Shown here: in pieces, positions 14,001 through 22,600 of the stretch
Position numbering within the stretch: position 1 is the stretch's first letter
How the letters are laid out: each line of letters begins with the position of its first letter
Assembly (NCBI GenBank): GCA_963575645.1
Contig: OY754464.1
Location: 46,552,192 to 46,616,191 of the forward strand
From: Xanthostigma xanthostigma
Taxonomy: Eukaryota > Arthropoda > Insecta > Raphidioptera > Raphidiidae
Length of the DNA stretch: 64,000 bases
Reading direction: 5' to 3'
Notes under the pieces: model-generated
The model's database searches: none
Told to the model about the DNA's origin: nothing
Seen by the model: only the letters and a program-made list of their open reading frames with translations
Position numbers and translations under genes: made by a program

Positions 14001-17000
14001 TAACGAGTAACGTAACGATACGAAAGTAACGGGTACTGGTTCTTTAAGTAACAAACACATACGGGTACACAATTTCTCGTTACTTTTACAGCTCTACTCT
14101 TATTATCTCGCTGCCGAACCAAATTTTACCTTGGCGAAGTAGTGTTGGAAATCTAGTGTACTTATATTTTATTAAAGTAGAGAAGACATCAGCGTCATAC
14201 ATGTACCTACACAAACGAATTTAGTGCCGGGCGAGTCTATTTAAAGAGGGCGCGCTTAACACACAACACACTAACCGCGTCTTTCATGTCGGAAGAGCCC
14301 AAATTCAACCACTGATATTTTTCCCCACTACTTTTACCGCGCAGATCGGTTATCTCGCTTGTGTATTCTCTAAAAATATTACTCTACCCATATGCATGAA
14401 GTCGACTCTATCATTTTGCACTGGCTATGTAATATCAGAGCACATAAATTATATGAACTCTGGCCACTGATTGTATACTTACTTGCTATTCAAAATTTTT
14501 CCAAATACCGAGTCCATATCAGTTTTTGACGGAACCATTTCTCTGAACCAAGCTGATTCTAATCTTTTTTGATCTTCATTTACAGACCTCGAAACTGAAT
14601 ATTTGATCAAATCAAATACCTGTTCACTGTACCACGATGTACTTGTACAAGAGATAGACAAAAGAACAATAAGTTGAAATGGCTGAAGAATATATTCGGG
14701 TGATTTCGATAGAATTTTTAAAGAGTTTAAATATTCTTTAATGCCTCCGTTTCCAAGTAAAGTTGCTTGATTTATATAAAATAAAATTGTACTTTCAGCT
14801 TGGATAGTTTCAAGTTCAGACGCGTCATCTAGAAAAAAATATCACTAAAATTGTGTTAAAAACGTAAAAATACCGGCTTAAAACACATGAAAATATTTTA
14901 AATCATTACTAGTTTTGTCTTTCAAAGTACACCATCAGGTGGTTGTTTGAAAACAATATTTTTCAATACAGCCTTAAAGTTGAAAGTCTGTATTGTTTAT
15001 TTGAAGTCCAATTTTATATCCGTATGTCTATGTTTGTGATTTCAGTTTCGTTTTCATGATTGTATAGCCAATTTTTCTGGGAGTACTTTAGGCTACATGT
15101 TATTACGCTAAATCATATAGGGAACGGGTAAAGCCGGGTTTATCTGTTAGTGTTATGCACAAACTGCATACAAGTTACATCGAACAGAATTTGTTATAAG
15201 CGCTTAGTTTAAAAATCAGCCGCTATAACGTTAATTTGACATAGGCCCTTTTAAAACAGAGCCCACCCAAGAAATACTTATTTAAAAAAAATTACCTATC
15301 GATTCAGAGTCCATGTTAGTACTTTCTGAGTCTGTCATCAGCCGATTGTTTAAATATAAACGCGAATTAAAATAGCTCTGTAAACGAAAGAATACAATCT
15401 TCCCATTTTGTTTTCTGCAAAGCAACAGCATCTGATGAACCAATGGCGGAATTTCTTGAGCAGTTAAGCTATCCATACATTGACCAAGTTTATTTATAAC
15501 TTTCAAATGTTCTTCCTTTGTTAAATGTATATCACTGCAAATATATTGAATGTTCACTTTTGTAAGTTTTGATATCTTTTATGTATAGTTATTTTTGATG
15601 GTAGTATTTAAGCGTACATTATATGAGCAATTAATTTATTAGTTTATATAAAACATTTTTAGTTTTGTGAAATTATACAACATATCTATACTAATATATA
15701 AAGCTGCAGAGTTTGTTTGTTTGGTTAAACGCGCTAATCTCAGGAACTAGTGGTTCAAATTAAAAATATTTTTTTGTTGAGGAAGGCTATACGCTATATA
15801 ATATCACGCTACGGCCAATAAGAGCGGAGCATCAATGAAAAATGTCGCAAAATATAACTCAAAATTTGTCCGTCCGACAAAAACTTTTGAACGGTAGCTT
15901 CGATCATCATGAAATTTGGAGACAACATTCATCTCGGTAAACTAAGATGAACGTGCGTACTCATGTCCCTCCCTCCATTCGTTCTTTTGCATCCGGGTGA
16001 AACCGGGCGGGACCGCCAGTAAATTATAAGCATTAAAATTACTCTTATGTACAACAACATTTCACGTTTTGTGAATTATCTATATTACATCCCGGCAAAT
16101 CGATGGATGCATACAATATTAATAAAGCAACAAGCAATATTTATAAATGTATCATGTTTGTTATTTTTTTTTTCGAAAAAACTCTATAACTCTCTCTGGA
16201 AGAAAATCCAACAATTTAAAACTATAAAAAGACCAATTCAAGTAGTTAAATGCGCACACGTAAAAAACTGATAATAAAGGGACGATGTACTTAAGAATAC
16301 TTACATAAACATTGATGCTAATGTAATAATGATATTTGAAGACCATTTCATAACACATAAAGATTTTATTACTTGTGTTTTATATTCAGCTCCTGACATT
16401 TCAGTATCGCAATGTTCGACTTGGTCTCTCAAATTCAAGATATTCAAAACTTCAGGTAATAAATCTTTCCAACTACAAAAATATCTTTTCATTAAAGCCA
16501 CATTAATTATATTTTATTTAAATATCAAATATTTACCATTTTTGACTAACATTTCCGTGTTGAATACATTCGATACAAAATTCTACGATTTTAATCAAAT
16601 GCGACGATTTAAATTTCGGTAATTCTGTGGTCAATCGGTTGATTATTGAATTAGTTTGCTGATTTGAAATTTCGGTTTCCTGGAGTTGTTTGAGTGTATG
16701 CTTAACTATTCTATACCGCTGTTTATGCATGTTTACATTATCCGTAAAACTTTGAAGAAGATAACCCCATAGTTTAATGAAACTTGACTGATGTATTTTA
16801 ATTGTGACAAATTTACACAACTATATAAAGAAAATCAATTTAATTTTAAAATGTTTGTAACAACTTATAAGAGGCAGTAAAACACATTATATCATATTAA
16901 ATACCATATAAAAAACATACCTCTTCAGTGTCAACATTGCTAACGAAATCTTGAAGTTCGTCGTATTCTCGTTTCTGACCATGGTTTGTCAATTTTGATT

Positions 17001-17013
17001 CTATGTCGTCCAT
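1626..17013 (-). CDS. FANCI: Fanconi anaemia group I protein (FANCI), 16 exons, C-terminus missing
   Basis: FANCI pairs with FANCD2 to form the clamp that is monoubiquitinated at DNA interstrand cross-links in the nucleus. Coding exons on the minus strand: 16921-17013, 16537-16820, 16305-16472, 15296-15534, 14483-14828, 12957-13180, 11632-11833, 10961-11232, 9938-10098, 9449-9604, 8845-9036, 6591-6745, 5083-5408, 4730-4923, 2098-2289, 1626-2020. All introns are GT-AG and all junction phases agree, giving 3599 nt (about 1199 codons); human FANCI is about 1328 residues. Blocks matching the human protein in order include SGAEYK..VIKSLC, LTAQEIPPLVHQMLLL, AQGLVNLGFIL, KISNSVRDILVLALKKALFA, NEVLCLEILNVLRRC, LPPLNFDKC, LNSILKRMIKCE and LDDIDWVIWTLK. 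The start is the first Met after an in-frame TAG. Introns are loaded with transposons. The last 70 or so residues lie off the window or are lost. Confidence 0.93.
2335..2600 (+). repeat. Lepidopteran ACCGACTTC/GGAGGAGGTT repeat
   Basis: It begins with ACCGACTTCAACAAAAAGGA followed by GGAGGTTCT and a T-rich run, then two TATGTTCACCGATTT blocks. Related copies lie at 6.9-7.3 and 33.9-34.4 kb. It is in a FANCI intron and has no coding potential. Confidence 0.65.
2605..2808. repeat. Hairpin element (inverted repeat, ~85-bp arms)
   Basis: The arms from about 2607 to 2688 and 2719 to 2806 are near-perfect inverted copies (TTTTTAACAAAAAATTGAAC... against ...GTTCAATTTTTTGTTAAAAA), each containing CCGACTTC. 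It looks like a foldback derivative of the neighbouring family. Confidence 0.8.
3294..3480. repeat. 21-bp minisatellite, about 8 units
   Basis: The unit is roughly AACTGTGTCCACCATGGACAC, itself partly palindromic (GTCCACCATGGAC). The period is a multiple of three, so both strands stay open and show a false Cys/His heptad. It is intronic in FANCI. Confidence 0.8.
3845..4534. mobile_element. Non-autonomous TTAA transposon (piggyBac-type target), 690 bp
   Basis: Perfect TTAA duplications (3841-3844 and 4535-4538) flank 13-bp inverted ends GGAAGTACCCTCG and CGAGGGTACTTCC. No transposase frame is present. It lies in the large FANCI intron between exons 14 and 15. Confidence 0.82.
6880..7850. repeat. 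Composite repeat: 150-bp direct repeats plus 145-bp inverted arms
   Basis: Two direct copies of a unit with ACTTTTTACAGAGTAGTCC and GGGTATACCCCGAAGTTGGT lie at about 6975-7125 and 7135-7290. They are followed by inverted arms at about 7347-7492 and 7705-7850 (TTTAACAAAAAAATTAAACC against its complement). The same parts recur at 33,880-34,650 with three unit copies. It sits in the FANCI intron between exons 11 and 12. Confidence 0.75.
7985..8842. repeat. Cluster of LINE/SINE tail-like remnants
   Basis: ACTAGCGGTCCGGTCCGGCT at 7989 and GCGGCCCGTCCCGGTTTCAC near 8426 are ends seen again at 41.2 and 16.0 kb. The stretch near 8760-8842 (AAATTTCATTAAAATCTGTT...) has the wording of lepidopteran non-LTR tails. 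It abuts the donor of FANCI exon 11 at 8844. Confidence 0.55.
10166..10625. repeat. Foldback element, ~220-bp arms
   Basis: The arms at about 10,166-10,385 and 10,410-10,625 are inverted copies of each other. They contain GTATCGCTTGTGGCCAACG and a TCATCCTCAGGGCCTCAATG-like block. A short AT-rich spacer separates them. It has no gene and is in the FANCI intron between exons 8 and 9. Confidence 0.85.
10961..11232 (-). CDS. FANCI: FANCI exon 8, SQ/TQ region
   Basis: It continues from exon 7 (split Arg codon) with GTRQMAVFGFLQIIKTLKV, matching human SAVAGFLLLLKNFKV. It then has an SQ site in VALSQSSEISS and a TQ in SVLTQ, where the vertebrate protein has its ATM/ATR-phosphorylated SQ cluster. 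The block ends LEILNVLRRCFMLQAEV, as in human. The donor is GTCAGA. Confidence 0.87.
11632..11833 (-). CDS. FANCI: FANCI exon 7, monoubiquitination lysine
   Basis: It encodes the helical region that carries the FANCI ubiquitin-acceptor site. The segment RDILVLALKKALFA aligns with human RDCLILVLRKAMFA, where the acceptor is K523. The matching lysine here is about residue 514. Acceptor TTTCAG and donor GTAAAT flank it. A piggyBac-like MITE ends 21 bp upstream of the exon. Confidence 0.88.
11855..12091. mobile_element. piggyBac-like MITE, 237 bp
   Basis: TTAA duplications (11851-11854 and 12092-12095) flank inverted ends starting CCCTTAAATGCAT and, on the other strand, CCCTTAAATTCAT. The inner inverted repeat GTAGGATGCAGCC/GGCTGCATCCTAC spans 11,990-12,076. 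The element ends 21 bp before FANCI exon 7, so the branch point of that intron probably lies inside it. Confidence 0.82.
13237..13800. repeat. Exact 282-bp tandem duplication
   Basis: 13,237-13,518 and 13,519-13,800 read identically from TTTGTCGACGTCAACCCC to AGTAACGGGTAC. The unit includes the left end and left flank of the hAT MITE that follows. Both copies are in the FANCI intron between exons 5 and 6. The identity implies a very recent event or an assembly artefact. Confidence 0.88.
13755..14096. mobile_element. Non-autonomous hAT element, 342 bp
   Basis: 8-bp target duplications CTCTTATT (13,747-13,754 and 14,097-14,104) flank inverted ends TAGAGCTGTAA/TTACAGCTCTA. The interior is rich in GTTACT/AGTAAC-type motifs and encodes nothing. 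A second truncated left end (13,473-13,518) comes from the 282-bp duplication. Confidence 0.85.
15686..16021 (+). repeat. Common lepidopteran interspersed repeat (TATACTAATATATAAAGCTG...)
   Basis: It opens with CTATACTAATATATAAAGCT, holds GGCTATACGCTATATAATAT and ends GGTGAAACCGGGCGGGACCG. This layout is familiar from lepidopteran genomes as a non-LTR/SINE-like tail. It is intronic between FANCI exons 3 and 4. Confidence 0.6.
16921..17013 (-). CDS. FANCI: FANCI exon 1, start codon
   Basis: It encodes 31 residues beginning MDDIESKL and containing ELQDFVSNV, comparable to the human N-terminus (MDQK...KLQEFL). An in-frame TAG lies just upstream, so this is the first possible Met. It ends in phase 0 at donor GTATGT and joins the exon starting LCKFVTIKIHQ at 16820. 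Confidence 0.88.
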
Positions 17014-17305
17014 TTTCAGCTATTTGGAAATATGAACTGTTGTCACTTTTCTCACGAAAGATATGTTTTCAAACAATTTTGACAAACGTCAAAAATCAAA
17101 ATTCATAAACTACTAAGCGCGCCAAAAGAATCTATCAAATTACAAGTAAATACATTTCGCTGCTGGCACTGCTGGTAAGTTAGATTCCAATAACAGTACA
17201 GATTTGAAAAATACATAGATGGCGCATGCCACTGAAGTGAACGACTTCACAATAGTTATGGACGGTAGAGGTAGGAGAACCATCTCTGTGTATGAAAAAG
17301 TGTCC
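17014..17305 (-). promoter_or_regulatory. Upstream region of FANCI (5' UTR and promoter expected)
   Basis: This 292-bp stretch is all that separates the FANCI ATG from the large Foldback element. It contains GCGCGCC at 17,117 and AGATGGCGCATGCC at 17,217, but no clear TATA box in the gene's direction. The outer part (17,225-17,314) has a diverged inverted copy at 33,263-33,345. Promoter function is inferred only from position. Confidence 0.45.
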
Positions 17306-17314
17306 ATCAAAATG
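17306..17314. repeat. Left 9-bp target site duplication (ATCAAAATG)
   Basis: It is identical to 32,629-32,637, immediately outside the GGGAG/CTCCC termini. Nine bp is the usual MULE duplication length. Confidence 0.88.
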
Positions 17315-18653
17315 GGGAGAACCTAAATTGCATACCCACGTACCAGTACGCAGTCTGCGTACCAATCAGCAGTAGCAAAAATGTTTCAATGGACTACCCC
17401 ATGGCTTTAAAATATCTGCGTACCGGTGATTTTCATCACTTTAAGGTGTATTTTGTTGCGTACCGACTGAAATATTGGATACTGATAATTTATTTATGTC
17501 TACAGAGTGATTTCACATCTAGTTCCCACTGAAAATGTCTGCGTACTGGCGATTTTCATCGCTGTAGGGTGTTATACTGTTGCGTACCGACTGAAATCTT
17601 AAAAAATGTTCATTTATTTACTTCTACAGGGTGTTTTCACACCTAGTACCCACTGAAAATGTCTGCGTACTGGCGATTTTCATCGCTCTAGGGTGCTATA
17701 CTGTTGCGTACCGACTGAAATCTTGAAAAATGTTCATTTATTTACTTCTACAGGGTGTTTTCACACCTAGTTCCCACTGAAAATGTCTGCGTTCTGGCGA
17801 TTTTCATCGCTGTAGGGTGTTATACTGTTGCGTACTGACAGAAATCTTAAAAAATGAACAATTATTTATGTCTACAGGGTGTTTTCACATCTAGTTCCTA
17901 CTGAAAATGTCTGCGTACTGGCGATTTTCATCGCTCTAGGGTGCTATACTGTTGCGTACCGACTGAAATCTTGAAAAATGTTCATTTATTTACTTCTACA
18001 GGGTGTTTTCACATCTAGTTCCCACTGAAAATGTCTGCGTACTGGCGATTTTCATCGCTCTAGGGTGCTATACTGTTGCGTACCGACTGAAATCTTGAAA
18101 AATGTTCATTTATTTACTTCTACAGGGTGTTTTCACATCTAGTTCCCACTGAAAATGTCTGCGTACTGGCGATTTTCATCGCTCTAGGGTGCTATACTGT
18201 TGCGTACCGACTGAAAGCTTGAAAAATGTTCATTTATTTACTTCTACAGGGTGTTTTCACATCTAGTTCCCACTGAAAATGTCTGCGTACTGGCGATTTT
18301 CATCGCTCTAGGGTGCTATACTGTTGCGTACTGACTGAAATCTTGAAAAATGTTCATTTATTTACTTCTACAGGGTGTTTTCACATCTAGTTCCCACTGA
18401 AAATGTCTGCGTTCTGGCGATTTTCATCGCTCTAGGGTGCTATACTGTTGCGTACTGACTGAAATCTTAAAAAATGAACAATTATTTATGTCTACAGGGT
18501 GTTTTCACATTTAGTTCCCACTGAAAATGTCTGCGTACTGGCGATTTTCATCGCTCTAGGGTGCTATACTGTTGCGTACCGACTGAAATCTTGAAAAATG
18601 TTCATTTATTTACTTCTACAGGGTGTTTTCACATCTAGTTCCCACTGAAAATG
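17315..18653 (+). repeat. Left arm: terminal segment plus ~10 units of 124 bp
   Basis: About 98 bp of unique terminus, with the palindrome GTACGCAGTCTGCGTAC, precede the array. Unit starts (GTCTGCG) fall at 17,537, 17,661, 17,785, 17,909, 18,033, 18,157, 18,281, 18,405 and 18,529, a strict 124-bp step. Each unit holds GCGTACTGGCGATTTTCATC, a second GCGTACCGACTGAAAT and CTACAGGGTGTTTTCACA. The outermost unit is the most diverged. Confidence 0.92.
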
Positions 18654-19087
18654 TGAAACAAGTCTTATACCTCAATTCTATGTTCACGGTGAGCAAAATA
18701 AGTGAGATAAATCTTGTTTTGTTTGTCAGTGAAAATTCAAAATAATTTTATATTTTTTGATTTTTCAAATATTCTAAAGTAACAATTCAAAATATGGGTG
18801 ACAGAAGCCTGAATTACAAAGCTAAGTCATTGCTGTCCCACTTTTTATTGCACAGCACTGTACCTATAAAAGTACGTCTTATTATTTATTATTATTATAG
18901 TAATCAACAGGTATAAACCTAATAACAGACTACACTATAACAAATATAAAGAAATATAAAGAAAGCCTTAAATAAGCGTATACAAAAAAGAGATAAAAAA
19001 TAAAGACAATTTGAGAATATGCAAAATTTAATAATAGTACATAATATTATATAAAAATGATACAGTATTATTATCGAGCCTATTAAT

Positions 19088-19665
19088 TCAGAGTGCCCGT
19101 CGAAAAAAATTTTATTGATACATACTCTCCCCAAACTTTGTATATGGCTACATTAGGCCTAGTCTGACATCTATTTCCTCTATGACTTTTCTTGATTTTG
19201 GGGCGTTTTCCCTCTAATCTTTCCGAAAGATGTCGTTTTGACGACATGTAAAAAATTATAGATACTGTTTGTTTTTTTAATTGGATAGCTCAAAAACTTC
19301 AACCAAAACACTAAAATAATGTTCTCTGACAAATAATATGAACCATTTAAAATGTCTGACACCTCGAATATGGTCGACAAATTCGAAGTGTCAGACATTT
19401 TAAATGGTTCATGTTATTTGTCAGAGAACATTATTTTAGATTTTGGTTGAAGCTTTTAAGCTATCCAATTAAAAAAACAAACAGTATCTATAAATTTTTA
19501 CATGTCGTCAAAACGACATGTTTCGTAAAATTTAGAGGGAAAACGCCCCAAAATCAAGAAAAGTCATAGAGGAAATGGGTGTCAGACTAGGCCTAATGAA
19601 GCCATAATATACAAAGTTTGGGGAGAGTATGCATCAATAAAATTTTTGCCGACAGGCACTCTGGC
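19088..19665. mobile_element. Foldback MITE downstream of the transposase gene
   Basis: A near-perfect palindrome of ~280-bp arms is centred near 19,375, with ends CAGAGTGCCCGTCG and CGACAGGCACTCTG. I could not find a convincing target duplication. Its right edge is about 30 bp from the stop codon, so it may fall in the transcript's 3' UTR as a long hairpin. Confidence 0.75.
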
Positions 19666-19693
19666 TATAAAGAATTGTTAATAAAAATAATTT

Positions 19694-22600
19694 TTAAGTC
19701 GAAGCTTTTTTTGCGGCACATGATACACAAACATATCGTTTTGGCAACGTTGCAGTAAGGGATAATTGTTCGCAAACTAAATGCATCCAGTGATTACAAA
19801 CTTCACATAAAAGTAACGGACCCCGTTTGCATGTGCTAGTTTGTAAATAGCACACCGATGAATCTTCATCCCAGTAGTTACTGATGATATCTGACAAATA
19901 TTTTATAGTATTTCCGTCCATAGATTTGTCCGATGAAGTCAAATATTTTGGTACGGGAGGAATATTTACAACTTGTTTCCGTAAGGTAACGTAGTCCTGG
20001 TTGGGGCCTGAAATAACTTTATATCAGTCTCATGTGGTTCGGGGTAGTTAAAATTTTGAAACAATTTCCTACGCTTCATAATTTTTGAATTCCGATTAAG
20101 TATGAGAGAATCAATTATTTACTTAAGAGCTGTTAACAATTTTTCAAACATTTATAAGGTCCGGTATTCGGCAATGAGTAGGTATCGAATTTACATTCAA
20201 ACAGAACGGTCAACCCCAATTGTAAGAAAAGATAGTAAAGTTCAAAATTTGAAAAAAATAGTTCATTAATTTGTATTAAATATAGCCTTTAATTGACTTA
20301 AGTATTTATAGTAGAACTAGTGGTGACAACATGGCATCGATAATTATCGGACAAAAGAAAAGAAAATTAACAACGGACCAGTAGGAGCAGATAAAACACA
20401 ACTTAAGGTGGTCGCTTTAAATTCCGTAATTTTGTTGTTCTACTCTATACGGATGCCAAAGGAGCTCCCTGTTTGAAGTATTATAATGTAATATTATTCG
20501 CCTGTGACCAAAAAAAGCGGGATTCCTCAAGTAAATGTGAAACACATTTTGTTTATTTACTTTTGGCTTCCGATGAAATCATTGATCTATAAGTTTAATG
20601 TAACTGATGTTCAGTAATTATTTATGTACAAACCTGGAAATGGGTTTTTCATGTAATATTCAATTTTTTCTTTGATGAGAGCTCTATACGTATGCATGTT
20701 TTTGAAATATTTTGCGTAATCTAAATTTCTTCGTATCATTAATTCTGCATACAATAGGACGAATGCTCCGCAGTCATAGTCATTGTTCTGTCGTGGAATA
20801 TCTTCAGGAGAGTACAGCATGAAAGTACTTTCTTCTAAACCATTAAATAGCTCGTAGCCCCGATATAGTTTTAATATAAATTCCAGATGACCAGTTAAAA
20901 CATTTGAAGACAAACTATCCAAATATAAAATAATATTTTGCTTTCTGAAGACTATAAATAATCTGCAATGTGACTGATATGCTATGGGGAAAATAACAAT
21001 GTCATATCTGGGAATGGAAAATTGAATAAAATTTTGCAATGCATACTTAAACCCTTCTTCTTCAAACATTATGTTTTGAAGAACTATGGTATCGACAGAA
21101 AAAATGGTTACATTATTACAGTTACCTTCCTCTTCGTGAATTAATATTGGAATATATATATCGAATATTGCATCGCCCAGATAAAGGTCAGAAGATTTAT
21201 AAACAGCTTCTGGTATAAGTGCATTTAAAGCGCTGCTATAAAAAGTTCTATCAAATATTTTGTATAACTGATGGCCAGTGTCGGATTTTTTTTTTGGTGT
21301 AGATGTAACAATACTAATTTCGCCTTCACTTATTGCTGTTTCGGTGAACGGTGGTATAAATCTCTTTTTCACAGCTTCGATTTGTCCGAACTTTGTCGGC
21401 AATAACAAAGTATTTTTTTGAATAGTTGCGGTGTCTATCATTGCGTCATCAGCTGCTTCCACAATTGTTATGTCCTTTGGACCACGCTTTCGGCCAGAAC
21501 GGTAGCCTCTCCCTTTGCGCATAATGTTCGATAACTTTGCGTGTTTTTGCTTCTGCTCTTCCATACCAATTGACATTTTCGCAGCTCTTATATGAACACA
21601 GTGGTGTTTGGCGTTGCATGAACATATTTGAGTTGGATATAGAGTGACGACAAATTTTTTCTTTAAATCAATAGAGGTAACAATAAAAGCTTGCTGTTCC
21701 GGTACCAGCCGAACATGTCCTTCCATCAACAGTGTTTTTGCAATGGAGTAGTTTGTGTAGGGCCTTTCTTCATCTACATTTCTATAAATGTCTTTGTTGT
21801 AGAAGACGTATGGGAGATCTTCTAAAGGTAAAACGCCGCTCGGGTATTGTACGTCTGCGGGATCTCGTAGTAGCTTTACGTACTCATTTTTTAATCGATA
21901 GTTTCCTAAAATGAAATAATTGTCACTAACCGCGGTAACCGCGCAGAGTAAAATACATTAAATAACTTAGACTTTTGTAACCAAGTAAAAGTGTATTCTA
22001 AATGTACACAGGAATCGCAGACTACTGGTTTCGTCCTTATTGGGACTCATCAGTGCGACGCGCCTGTGCACAGATAGAATACATCGAACTCCTTTCATAT
22101 ACTTATTCTTTCGAACAAGATATAAGCAGGAGGTAACTTTTGTGATAATTGTTTCAAAGAGAGGAATGAATCTGGATTGCTCGAACACCTACCCTTCGAG
22201 CTAATACCCCGACAGGCGTTGGGACTCATCAGTACGATGCGCCTGTGCTCAGATAGAATATATCGAACTCCTACATATACTTATGTATTCTTCGCACAGG
22301 CGCATCGCACCGATGAGTCCCAATACAGAACGAAACCAGTGGTCTGCGATTCCTGTGTACATTTAGTATACACGTTTACTTGGTTTGGCTTAGCGAAGTT
22401 AGTTCGCTTTTGTACGTAGAAATGACACACCGATGTCCAATCCCAGCATGGCTTGGGTGACATTATGTGTTGTCTCATAGTACATTTCAGGATTATTTGG
22501 ATTTAGTTCTATAATTAAACGCCTGTCAGGGTATTAGTCCGAGGAGTAGTTGTTCGAGCTATTCAGATTCATTCCTCTCTTCTAAACAATTTTCTAAAGA

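Larger units (their letters stand above)
21970..22580. mobile_element. Hammerhead-bearing inverted retroelement remnant in transposase intron 2
   Basis: The left half (21,970-22,215) and right half (22,285-22,580) share inverted blocks: a hammerhead copy each, plus AGAGAGGAATGAATCTG...GCTCGAACA matched inverted near 22,545-22,580. A third partial hammerhead (helix I plus CTGATGAGTCCC) is on the minus strand at 22,215-22,250. Hammerheads of this type are known in Penelope-like elements and retrozymes; I cannot say which. There is no coding frame. Confidence 0.6.

Noticed and set aside
17413-18653. CRISPR-like array reading of the 124-bp repeats
   Set aside because: Units are contiguous without unique spacers, the genome is animal, and the array is the arm of a transposon.
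20611-20633. Reading the transposase to the stop just past exon 3
   Set aside because: A donor at 20,633 joins in phase to the PHD exon at 20,007; ending here would leave that finger orphaned. It remains possible as an isoform.
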